From Chloroflexota bacterium (GTDB taxonomy: Bacteria > Chloroflexota > Limnocylindria > Limnocylindrales > CSP1-4), in contig JAKAMV010000709.1 of NCBI GenBank assembly GCA_021812735.1, positions 1-5,379 of the forward strand: a stretch of 5,379 nt of DNA. The letters run 5' to 3'. Within the stretch, counting starts at the first letter, position 1. Each line of letters starts with the position of its first letter. Below, piece by piece: positions 1-5,379 of this stretch. The notes under the pieces were generated by a model that saw nothing but the letters and a program-made list of their open reading frames with translations, made no database searches and had not been told where the DNA came from. The translations under genes were made by a program, and so were the position numbers.

Positions 1-802
1 CCAGATCGGTGAGGTCGAGTACGCCCCGGGCGAACCGAAGGGGACGCCCTGGCACCCGCATCGCGGCTTCGAGACCGTGACCTACATCATCGATGGCACC
101 TTCGAGCACCAGGATTCGAACGGCGGTGGCGGGCTGATCACGAACGGCGACACCCAGTGGATGACCGCCGGGGCGGGGATCCTGCACATCGAACGACCGC
201 CCGAGGCGCTCGTCGTGAGCGGCGGGCTGTTCCATGGCCTCCAGCTCTGGGTGAACCTCCCGGCGGCCCGGAAATGGGCGCCGCCGCGCTACCAGGACCT
301 GCGCGCGAACGCGGTCGGCCTGGCCGCCTCGGCCGACGGCGGCGCGCTCCTGCGGATCATCGCCGGTGACCTCGCCGGTCAGCGCGGTCCGGGCGCGACG
401 TACACCCCGATGACGATGGTCCACGCCAGCCTCAGTCCGGGCGCGCGACTGGTCCTGCCCTGGCGGGTCGAGGACAACGCCCTCGTCTACGTCCTGGCGG
501 GGCAGGGGAGCGTTGGGTTCGAAGAGCGACCGATCGGCACCGGCCAGCTCGCGGTGTTCGGCGCGGGCGACGCGCTCACGATCAGTGCCGGCCGAGTCCA
601 GGAGAGCCGGAGCCCGGATCTCGAGGTGCTCCTTCTGGGCGGACGACCGATCGGCGAGCCGATCGCCTGGTACGGCCCGTTCGTGATGAACAGCCGTGAC
701 GAGCTGGCCCAGGCCTTCGAGGACTACCGGGCGGGCCGGCTCGGGGTGATCCCCGCGGTCCACAACACGCCGGCGGGTCTCCAGGAGCGGCGCCTACCCT
801 GA
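1..802 (+). CDS. Pirin family protein (iron-binding bicupin), 5' partial
   Basis: The reading frame is open from base 2 to a TGA at 800-802, giving 266 visible residues, and it enters from before the window, so the internal GTG at 77 is not the start. It is recognised by the pirin N-terminal cupin signature WHPHRGFETVTY followed by GDTQWMTAGAGILHIE. The four metal ligands of human pirin (His56, His58, His101, Glu103) correspond to visible residues His18, His20, His62 and Glu64. A second cupin follows (EDNALVYVLAGQGSVGF), then the usual pirin tail GRPIGEPIAWYGPFVMNS. By comparison with human pirin, roughly 35-40 N-terminal residues are missing. Pirins are soluble iron-binding cupins; some, such as E. 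coli YhhW, have quercetin 2,3-dioxygenase activity, while others act as protein-binding cofactors. The role here cannot be told from the sequence. It faces away from the fucose operon and shows no functional link to it. The family call is very secure; the substrate is unknown. Confidence 0.95.
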   Translation, partial: QIGEVEYAPGEPKGTPWHPHRGFETVTYIIDGTFEHQDSNGGGGLITNGDTQWMTAGAGILHIERPPEALVVSGGLFHGLQLWVNLPAARKWAPPRYQDLRANAVGLAASADGGALLRIIAGDLAGQRGPGATYTPMTMVHASLSPGARLVLPWRVEDNALVYVLAGQGSVGFEERPIGTGQLAVFGAGDALTISAGRVQESRSPDLEVLLLGGRPIGEPIAWYGPFVMNSRDELAQAFEDYRAGRLGVIPAVHNTPAGLQERRLP

Positions 803-830
803 GACCTCGAACGCGCCGAGTCGCGCCAGG

Positions 831-847
831 GCGGCCGTCGCGGCTGC
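831..847. terminator. Possible hairpin after the pirin gene (weak terminator candidate)
   Basis: Arms 831-837 (GCGGCCG) and 841-847 (CGGCTGC) can form a 7-bp stem with one G-U pair and a 3-base TCG loop, beginning 28 bases after the pirin stop and between convergent reading frames. There is no T-tract on either side, so it is not a canonical intrinsic terminator. In DNA this GC-rich, such a stem can arise by chance. Confidence 0.22.
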
Positions 848-855
848 ATCGCCAG

Positions 856-1017
856 CTAGACCCGGACGACGGCGAGCCCCGCGAGCTCGACGCACTCGTC
901 ATCCCGCGTGACGAGCCGGACGCCGAGGGCAATCGCGGTGGCGGCGCTCCAGGGCTCGCCGGCCGTGATCACCGAGACCGCCAGGCGATCCGGTTCGGGA
1001 GTATAGACATAACTCAC
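856..1017 (-). pseudogene. PIN-domain (VapC-like) ribonuclease remnant
   Basis: On the minus strand a frame runs from GTG at 1017-1015 to TAG at 858-856, giving 53 residues. Its second half, AATAIALGVRLVTRDDECVE followed by LAGLAVVRV, matches the C-terminal pattern of PIN-domain toxins, where a late acidic residue helps hold the catalytic metal in an LVTRD-like segment. Upstream, DRLAVSVITAGEPW resembles the segment PIN proteins carry after their first third, so the middle of the domain seems to be missing. There is no N-terminal LLDTS-like motif with the first catalytic aspartate. PIN toxins are usually 120-140 residues, so this is less than half and unlikely to be an active RNase. The GTG overlaps the TGA (1016-1014) of a 25-codon startless frame just upstream, an arrangement like an antitoxin-toxin junction, but that piece is not recognisable as an antitoxin. 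It could instead be a small unrelated ORF. Confidence 0.5.
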
Positions 1018-1127
1018 CTTATCGGAAGTGCCTCCGGCCCACCCGAGAGGGCGAGGACACGCCGGACCTCGCGCTCGTCCGGTGGCCGTCAGGGCGGCAT
1101 GTGGCGAACGACCAGGGCGTGAACGGA

Positions 1128-1433
1128 TTACAAAGGCGTCAGGTCCGTGCCGGCGAGTCCGAGTCGATCGAAGTACGCCTGGACGCCGGCCACGAGGCGC
1201 GAGGCATCAATCACCAGCTGTCCGACCTCCTCCGGCTCGTATGGAGGGTCGTCGGGCTGGGGATACCGAGCGGCCGTTTGCGCGCCCGAGAGGGCGACGA
1301 GGTCGCACCCGGTGCCCTGGGTGGTCCGCGCCGGGTAGGGCACCCTCCCCCACCCCGCCTCGTGATCGACGAACGTCGCCGGATCCTCGTCGGTGGTGCT
1401 GTTGCGCGCCGAGCGGTCGACGGGATCGGTCAA
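1128..1433 (-). CDS. Hypothetical protein, 101 aa, TTG start uncertain
   Basis: This minus-strand frame runs from TTG at 1433-1431 to TAA at 1130-1128. I do not recognise the protein. Codons end mostly in G or C and the composition is balanced and acidic, as in a real high-GC gene and unlike the Arg/Pro-rich shadow frames opposite. The N-terminal half is polar (TDPVDRSARNSTTDEDPATF). The middle reads GWGRVPYPARTTQGTGCDLV. After a proline-rich stretch (YPQPDDPPYEPEE), the C-terminus is a probable amphipathic helix (VGQLVIDASRLVAGVQAYFD). No signal peptide or membrane segment is seen. The frame stays open upstream to a TGA near 1508 without any ATG or GTG, and that extension (LDHIPRLVAENPDSVP) also reads like protein, so the visible part may be the 3' end of a gene broken on its 5' side. 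It is unlikely to share a transcript with the kinase, because the broken region 1491-1766 lies between them. Confidence 0.45.
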   Translation of the reverse strand: MTDPVDRSARNSTTDEDPATFVDHEAGWGRVPYPARTTQGTGCDLVALSGAQTAARYPQPDDPPYEPEEVGQLVIDASRLVAGVQAYFDRLGLAGTDLTPL

Positions 1434-1490
1434 CTGGGGCTTGCCCCCACCTGGTACGCTATCGGGGTTCTCAGCGACCAGCCGGGGGAT

Positions 1491-1644
1491 ATGGTCCAGC
1501 CCAGCCCGTCATCCCGCCCGTGAGCCCGAACGGCTCGTCCGCGAGCGCGTCGTGGCCGCCCTGCCCGAGGGTGCGCGCGCCTACGCGAACGTCCGCTGGC
1601 TGGCGCCGGTGCGGCGCGGCGGGCCCGCCCGGGACGACTGCACT
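1491..1644 (+). pseudogene. NERD-domain protein N-terminal fragment, frameshifted and truncated
   Basis: ATG at 1491, preceded by a purine-rich GGGGGAT, opens a short frame MVQPSPSSRP that stops with TGA at 1521-1523. One frame over, starting about 1519, the sequence continues as REPERLVRERVVAALPEGAR and then AYANVRWLAPVRRGGPARD. That resembles the opening of NERD (nuclease-related) domains, where an acidic/arginine helix is followed by a 'V.H.V.W' strand and a 'RDGEADF' segment carrying the active-site acid. After GPARDD (to about 1638) the similarity ends, and no frame continues into the expected nuclease core or a UvrD-like helicase. The most economical reading is a decayed gene with one frameshift near 1515-1522 and loss of everything downstream. 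No function is expected. The family assignment rests on about 40 residues recognised by eye, so the call is tentative. Confidence 0.38.
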
Positions 1645-1766
1645 GGCCTACCGCCGGCCCTTCGGCGAGTCGGTCGCCGGTCTGGCAGCGGAGCGTGACC
1701 CTCAGCGCACAGGTGTCGTCCTGAAAGAACCGTCTAGCAAGTCGGCGGAGCCATCGACCGGCAGAC
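1639..1766. other. Intergenic stretch after the kinase gene, no supported feature
   Basis: Between the end of the NERD-like scrap and the kinase stop codon I find no recognisable gene, no RNA gene and no strong hairpin followed by a T-tract on the minus strand. The kinase transcript therefore has no obvious intrinsic terminator in the window; it may end by Rho or run into zone 2. A plus-strand frame (LAYRRPFGESVAGLAAERD) passes through here but matches nothing I know. Confidence 0.4.
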
Positions 1767-3257
1767 TCAGCCCGCCGCCGTGGCATTCTGCACACGCGCC
1801 ACCGCATGAGCGAGATTCCTGGTGGCCGGGTACAGCTCGCGATAGACGCGGTAGAGCTCGCCATATCGGTCGGCGGCCGCCGAGTCGGGCTCAAGGACCT
1901 GCGCGGGTGGGTTCCAGCGGACGTGGCGGGCGACGAGCCCGGAGCCGAGCCCCGCGAGATAGGCGTCACCATAACTGGCACCGACTGTTACCTCCGGGAT
2001 GATCTGGGCCACACCGGTGACATCGGTGACCACCTGCGACCAGAGGCCGCTTCGCGTTCCGCCGCCCACCGCCACGAGCCGTCGCGGGGTAGCCCCGACG
2101 CCCGCCATGACCTCAAGGTTGTGGCGCACCTCGTATGCGGTGCCCTCGAGGAGGGCACGGTAGATATGGCCACGGGTGTGCGACAGCGTCAGCCCGAACA
2201 GCATGCCGCGGGCGCTCGGGTCGAAGATGGGCGAACGGGCCATCCCGAAGAACGGGAGCACGACTAGGCCCTCGGCACCGGGAGGCGTCGCGGTCGCCTC
2301 CCCGAGGAGGGTGTCGAAATCCGAGCCTAGGACATCTTTGAGCCAGACGGTGAGACCGCCCGAGGCGGACAGCCCCGCGGCGTACGTGGGGTTGTCCTTG
2401 AATACACCCTGCGTGCTCCAGATCGCCGGGTCGGGCCTGAACGCCGGCGCGACCTCCACGATGAACATCGTTGTGCCGTACATCAGCATGGTGTCACCCG
2501 GGTCGCGGACCCCGGCGGACAGTGCCTCTGCCCACGCATCGATCGTCCCGGCGATCACCGGAGTCCCCTCGGGGATGCCGGTGGCGACGGCACCGGCAGC
2601 GTGGACTCGGCCCACCACCTCGTCAGACCACGCGAGGCTCGGGAGCGCGAGGCCGGGGGCGACCTCGGCGGCCCAGTCCGCGGCCCATGACGAGGTCGTC
2701 ATGTCATAGAGCGGGTCCATCTGGCTGGCGGACTGGTGGTCCAGGACGTATTCGCCGGTCAGCCGCTCGATGATCAAGGAGTTCGCCATGTGGAACCGCG
2801 CCGTGCGGGCCCAAACGTCGGGCTCATGGCGGCGGATCCAGGCGATCTTGGCGCCGCCGGCCTGCGACGTGAGCAGGGTCCCGCCGCGAGCGAGGATGGC
2901 AGCCTCGCCAAAGCGCATGGTCAGCTCGGCCACCTCGTCCATGGCCCGGGTGTCGATGCCGTACAGGATCGCAGGGCGGAGGGCCCGGCCGCCGGCATCC
3001 ACGGGCAGGACGGCGGGGCCGATGCCGCTGGCGCAGACGGCCGCGACTTGACCGTGGCCACCCTGAACGAGTTCGCGGGCGATGGAGGTGAAGTCGCCCC
3101 ACCAGATCGCCTCAGCGTCGTGTTCCGCCCAGCCGGGCGCTGGCATCGAGAGCTGGTGGGGCCGGACGGTCGTCGCGACAAGGACGCCCTCGGGAGTCGT
3201 CAGCACGCCCTTGGAGCTTGAGGTGCCAATGTCGATGCCGAGCAGCAGGTCGGTCAT
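1767..3257 (-). CDS. FGGY-family carbohydrate kinase, probable L-fuculokinase
   Basis: This 496-residue cytoplasmic enzyme transfers phosphate from ATP to a ketose. Its position after fucI implies L-fuculose to L-fuculose-1-phosphate. The N-terminal FGGY half opens with the phosphate-binding loop LLLGIDIGTSSSKGVL (Asp9 conserved). PGWAEHDAEAIWW at 41-53 is typical of xylulokinase-like members. The probable catalytic base is Asp240 in AGTIDAWAEALSAG. The C-terminal half has the signature region GLTLSHTRGHIYRALLEGTA (355-374) and the nucleotide-binding VAVGGGTRSGLWSQ (395-408). Length fits the family. The ATG at 3257-3255 is chosen because GAGG lies six bases upstream and the glycine-rich loop follows at once; the frame's further extension to 3311 encodes only a Pro/Arg-rich string within the intergenic gap. 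It is the last gene of the operon, 81 bases after fucI. Sequence alone would also allow D-xylulose, D-ribulose or another ketose, so no gene symbol is given. Confidence 0.9.
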   Translation of the reverse strand: MTDLLLGIDIGTSSSKGVLTTPEGVLVATTVRPHQLSMPAPGWAEHDAEAIWWGDFTSIARELVQGGHGQVAAVCASGIGPAVLPVDAGGRALRPAILYGIDTRAMDEVAELTMRFGEAAILARGGTLLTSQAGGAKIAWIRRHEPDVWARTARFHMANSLIIERLTGEYVLDHQSASQMDPLYDMTTSSWAADWAAEVAPGLALPSLAWSDEVVGRVHAAGAVATGIPEGTPVIAGTIDAWAEALSAGVRDPGDTMLMYGTTMFIVEVAPAFRPDPAIWSTQGVFKDNPTYAAGLSASGGLTVWLKDVLGSDFDTLLGEATATPPGAEGLVVLPFFGMARSPIFDPSARGMLFGLTLSHTRGHIYRALLEGTAYEVRHNLEVMAGVGATPRRLVAVGGGTRSGLWSQVVTDVTGVAQIIPEVTVGASYGDAYLAGLGSGLVARHVRWNPPAQVLEPDSAAADRYGELYRVYRELYPATRNLAHAVARVQNATAAG

Positions 3258-3263
3258 GGGTGG

Positions 3264-3267
3264 CCTC
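3264..3267 (-). promoter_or_regulatory. Ribosome binding site of the sugar kinase
   Basis: GAGG (within GTGAGG on the minus strand) sits six bases before the ATG at 3257. It decides the start in favour of MTDLLLGIDIG over the upstream in-frame start at 3311, which has no comparable site. Confidence 0.75.
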
Positions 3268-3302
3268 ACGGAGCGGTGGCGGGGTGGGCCGAGCACAGGA
3301 GG

Positions 3303-3340
3303 AGGCGGCACACCGAATGGACCGAGGGATTGCGCCGCCT
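3303..3340 (-). other. Intercistronic hairpin overlapping the fucI stop codon
   Basis: In the minus-strand transcript, bases 3340-3331 (AGGCGGCGCA) can pair with 3312-3303 (TGTGCCGCCT). The result is a 10-bp stem with one G-U pair and an 18-base loop. The stem includes the last two bases of the fucI TAG. No U-tract follows, so it is not a standard terminator. It could act as a 3' stabiliser of the fucI message, partly terminate transcription before the kinase, or be a by-product of GC richness. Confidence 0.4.
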
Positions 3341-5144
3341 ACTTGCGCCCGTACAACGGCCCGAAGTTGGCGCAGGCGCGGAAGTCCGCGCCCTCGGGGT
3401 CGGCCGTGCCAAGGTTCGCCCAGGCGGACGGCCGGAAGACGTCCTCCTCAGGTACGTTGTGCATGTGGACCGGGATCCGGAGCATCGAGGCCAGGGTGAT
3501 CAGGTCCGCGCCGACGTGGCCGTAGCTGATCGCACCGTGGTTGGCGGCCCAGTTCGCCATCACGCTGTACACGCTGCGGAACGGGCCGACGCCCGTGGTC
3601 CGTGGCACGAACCAGTGCGTGGGCCAGGTGGGGTCGGTCCGCTCGTCGAGTGTCCTGTGCACCTCGTCGGGCAGCTCGACCGTCCAGCCCTCGGCGATCT
3701 GGAGCGTGGGCCCGATCCCGCTGACGAGGTTGAGCCGCGCCATGGTGACCGGCATGCCGCCCTTCGAGACGAACTGGCTCGAGAAGCCGCCACCGCGGAA
3801 GTAGCCGCGGTTCGCCGGGTACCAGGTCGTCGCAGCAAGCGCCGCCGAGACATCGGCCTCGGTGATCTCCCAGAACGGCTTCATCGCGGGCTTGCCGTCG
3901 GCGTCGGTCATCGCGCCCGTCGCGTCGAGTGTGGCCGCGCCGGAGTTGATCAAGTGGATGAACCCGTCGCTGGCGAGCCCGTCGGGCCGGTAGCCGGTCA
4001 CACGCTCGACCGCGTCGGGGCTCCAGTACGTCCGCACGTCGGCGAAGATCTGGGCCCGGTTGGTGAGCAGGTACATCAGGAGCATCGACGCGCCGTTGAG
4101 GGAGTCGTTCTCGGTCGCGAAGATGTGCGGCGCGCGGGTCCCGTTCCAGTCGAACGACGAGTTCAGGATCGCCTCCATGAAGTCACCGTTGGGCGAGTGG
4201 TCAGTCCAGGCGCGTTGGCCCTGGAAGCCGCCGAGGATGGCGTTGCGGCCCATCGCCTCCTCGGCGTGGCCCAGTTCCGCCAGACGCGGGTTACCCACAA
4301 GGAGGTCCCGGGTGATCAGGGTCATCTTGACGACCGTCTCCCAGTCGGCGTCCAGTTGCGCCCGGCTCTTCTTCTTGTCGGGGGTGTTGCGGTCCGCGCC
4401 CTCGCGGCAGTTTGCGCGCGTCCAGGCGAGCGCCTGCTCGTACTCGACGGGGTCGTAGATCCCCTCCTCCAGCCGCCGGGTGAACTCAGACATGTCGACG
4501 CTCTCGACGCGCATCCCGAGGTACTTCTCGAAGAACTGGTGGTCCACGATCGAGCCCGCGATGCCCATCGAGACGCTGCCGAGCGACAGGTATGACTTGC
4601 CGCGCAGGATCGCTGCCGCCAAGCCCGCCTTCGCAAAGCGCAGGATCTTCGTCTCCACATCTGCCGGGATGGACCCGTCGGTAGCGTCCTGCACGTCGCG
4701 GCCGTAGATGCCGAACGCCGGGAGGCCCTTCTGGGTGTGCGCGGCGAGAACGGCCGCCAGGTACACGGCGCCCGGCCGCTCGGTCCCGTTGAAGCCCCAC
4801 ACCGCCTTGGGCGTGAGCGGGTCCATGTCCATCGTCTCGGAGCCGTAGCACCAGCAGGGCGTGACTGTGATCGAGACCCCGACGCCCTCCTTGCGGAACA
4901 GCTCGGCCACTTTGGCCGCCTCGTACACCCCGCCGATGTTATGGCCAGGGACAACGACCTCGACTGGGGTGCCGTCCGGATACCGGAGATTGTTGCCGAT
5001 CAGGGCCGCCGTGCGCAGCGCCATGTTGCGCGTTTGGTCCTCGAGCGACTCCCGGACGCCGTGCATGCGGCCGTCGACTGCCGGGCGGATTCCGATCTTG
5101 GGCCAGTCCCCTACGAAGCGGCCTGCGGTGTTGACGGTAGTCAT
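3339..5144 (-). CDS. fucI: L-fucose isomerase
   Basis: This 601-residue enzyme interconverts L-fucose and L-fuculose, the first committed step of fucose breakdown; family members also accept D-arabinose. Similarity to E. coli FucI (591 aa) runs end to end: [13 protein letters not shown] near the start, [15 protein letters not shown] at 95-109, [15 protein letters not shown] at 117-131, [16 protein letters not shown] at 187-202, LNSSFDWNG at 327-335, [15 protein letters not shown] at 478-492 and the closing FGPLYGRK. The Mn ligands of the E. coli enzyme, Glu337, Asp361 and His528, align at a constant offset of eight with Glu345 (ATENDSLNG), Asp369 (FADVRTYW) and His536 (NWAANHG), so the active site is intact. 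The family forms cytoplasmic hexamers. The ATG at 5144 is supported by GAGGT six bases upstream. It follows fucU by 50 bases and precedes the kinase by 81, clearly one operon. No frameshift or missing key residue was seen. Confidence 0.98.
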   Translation of the reverse strand: MTTVNTAGRFVGDWPKIGIRPAVDGRMHGVRESLEDQTRNMALRTAALIGNNLRYPDGTPVEVVVPGHNIGGVYEAAKVAELFRKEGVGVSITVTPCWCYGSETMDMDPLTPKAVWGFNGTERPGAVYLAAVLAAHTQKGLPAFGIYGRDVQDATDGSIPADVETKILRFAKAGLAAAILRGKSYLSLGSVSMGIAGSIVDHQFFEKYLGMRVESVDMSEFTRRLEEGIYDPVEYEQALAWTRANCREGADRNTPDKKKSRAQLDADWETVVKMTLITRDLLVGNPRLAELGHAEEAMGRNAILGGFQGQRAWTDHSPNGDFMEAILNSSFDWNGTRAPHIFATENDSLNGASMLLMYLLTNRAQIFADVRTYWSPDAVERVTGYRPDGLASDGFIHLINSGAATLDATGAMTDADGKPAMKPFWEITEADVSAALAATTWYPANRGYFRGGGFSSQFVSKGGMPVTMARLNLVSGIGPTLQIAEGWTVELPDEVHRTLDERTDPTWPTHWFVPRTTGVGPFRSVYSVMANWAANHGAISYGHVGADLITLASMLRIPVHMHNVPEEDVFRPSAWANLGTADPEGADFRACANFGPLYGRK

Positions 5145-5150
5145 GCGGTT

Positions 5151-5155
5151 ACCTC
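5151..5155 (-). promoter_or_regulatory. Ribosome binding site of fucI
   Basis: GAGGT on the minus strand lies six bases upstream of the ATG at 5144, a near-ideal spacing that fixes the fucI start. Confidence 0.8.
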
Positions 5156-5164
5156 GTGCTCTTG

Positions 5165-5177
5165 GGACACTGTGTCC
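5165..5177. repeat. Perfect 13-base inverted repeat between fucU and fucI
   Basis: GGACAC and GTGTCC flank a single T, forming a perfect dyad in the 50-base gap between the fucU stop and the fucI start. The one-base centre suits a dimeric DNA-binding protein. As RNA it would form only a short stem with a 3-base loop. It lies 10 bases upstream of the fucI ribosome binding site, where an operator or an internal promoter element could act. No clear -10/-35 pair accompanies it. Confidence 0.45.
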
Positions 5178-5194
5178 GGATCCTTGGACGACGG

Positions 5195-5379
5195 TTACCC
5201 CCGGTGGACGACGCCGATCGTGATTAGGATGTTGCCGTAGGTCCGCTGTTCACCGGTTGCGATCGCGAGGGCGCAGTCCGGGCTGCGGGCCATCTCGTAG
5301 AACGCGAACCGGCCCACCCGCACAAGCTCGTTGTCCGGGAGAAGCTCGCGGAAGTCCGCGTAGATGATCGGCTCGGTGC
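5195..5379 (-). CDS. fucU: L-fucose mutarotase FucU (RbsD/FucU family), C-terminal part
   Basis: The minus-strand frame enters from beyond the right edge and ends at TAA (5197-5195), leaving 60 residues visible of a protein that is about 140 residues in E. coli. The segment [20 protein letters not shown] followed by [19 protein letters not shown] matches the C-terminal third of FucU, where E. coli has [20 protein letters not shown] and then AKYGNILLKKGV. The YGN motif belongs to the sugar-binding pocket of the family. FucU interconverts the alpha and beta anomers of L-fucose, supplying the form used by the isomerase. Members of the family form cytoplasmic ring oligomers. Its position directly before fucI, 50 bases away on the same strand, supports FucU over the related ribose mutarotase RbsD. 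The two or three extra residues in the ARSPDCALA turn relative to E. coli are minor. The N-terminal two thirds lie outside the window. Confidence 0.9.
   Translation of the reverse strand, partial: TEPIIYADFRELLPDNELVRVGRFAFYEMARSPDCALAIATGEQRTYGNILITIGVVHRG

Noticed and set aside
1000..1028. TATACT on the minus strand (1005-1000) as a promoter -10 box
   Set aside because: The hexamer 17 bases upstream (CTTCCG) is a poor -35, and the element lies inside the PIN-like frame, so there is no support for a promoter.
856..1100. An intact VapBC toxin-antitoxin module
   Set aside because: The PIN piece lacks its N-terminal half and the upstream 25-codon frame has no start and no antitoxin signature.
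1430..1981. A 183-codon minus-strand open frame overlapping the kinase end
   Set aside because: It overlaps the 3' end of the kinase in another frame and has the Arg/Pro/Ser-rich composition of a GC artefact.
1028..2002. A 324-codon plus-strand open frame
   Set aside because: It is very rich in Arg, Pro, Ser and Gly, crosses the end of the kinase gene in antisense and matches no family; it is a shadow frame.
3258..3311. An 18-residue N-terminal extension of the kinase
   Set aside because: The added residues are a Pro/Arg string before the conserved GIDIGTSSSKG loop, and the well-placed GAGG points to the ATG at 3257.
3276..4595. A 439-codon plus-strand open frame opposite fucI
   Set aside because: It lies fully antisense to the unmistakable fucI frame, is rich in Arg, Gly, Val and Glu without recognisable motifs, and long antisense frames are expected in such GC-rich coding DNA.
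1..5379. CRISPR arrays, tRNA or rRNA genes, insertion sequence ends
   Set aside because: No regularly spaced repeats, cloverleaf-like sequence, transposase motifs or paired terminal repeats were seen on reading both strands.

Overview
The window is high-GC bacterial DNA with a strong preference for G or C at third codon positions. That fits Actinomycetota, Chloroflexota or a similar high-GC lineage, but nothing in the sequence fixes the genus. There are three recognisable zones.

Zone 1 (1-802, plus strand) is most of a pirin-family bicupin protein. Its start lies before the window. All four iron-binding residues of the pirin cupin are visible.

Zone 2 (803-1766) is about 1 kb of low-quality coding sequence between the pirin gene and the sugar operon. 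It holds three items: a short minus-strand piece resembling the C-terminal part of a PIN-domain (VapC-like) ribonuclease; an unrecognised 101-residue minus-strand reading frame with good codon use but only a TTG start; and a plus-strand scrap resembling the N-terminus of a NERD-domain nuclease/helicase, apparently broken by a frameshift and then truncated. The zone looks like decayed accessory DNA. I see no intact toxin-antitoxin pair, transposase or RNA gene in it.

Zone 3 (1767-5379, minus strand) is an L-fucose catabolic gene set, transcribed right to left: the end of fucU (L-fucose mutarotase), then a full-length fucI (L-fucose isomerase) and an FGGY-family sugar kinase. The gaps are 50 and 81 bases, and fucI and the kinase each have a clear GAGG-type ribosome binding site. 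FucU interconverts the fucose anomers, FucI converts L-fucose to L-fuculose, and the kinase presumably makes L-fuculose-1-phosphate. The aldolase (FucA), a transporter and a regulator are not in the window and may lie upstream, beyond 5379. FucI is unmistakable and retains its metal ligands. The kinase's sugar is inferred from context, because its sequence resembles the xylulokinase-like branch of FGGY kinases.

The most notable non-coding structures are a perfect 13-base palindrome between fucU and fucI and a 10-bp potential hairpin that overlaps the fucI stop codon. I found no convincing evidence of a wholly new biological system. The unknown frame and the gene remnants of zone 2 are the least explained parts.
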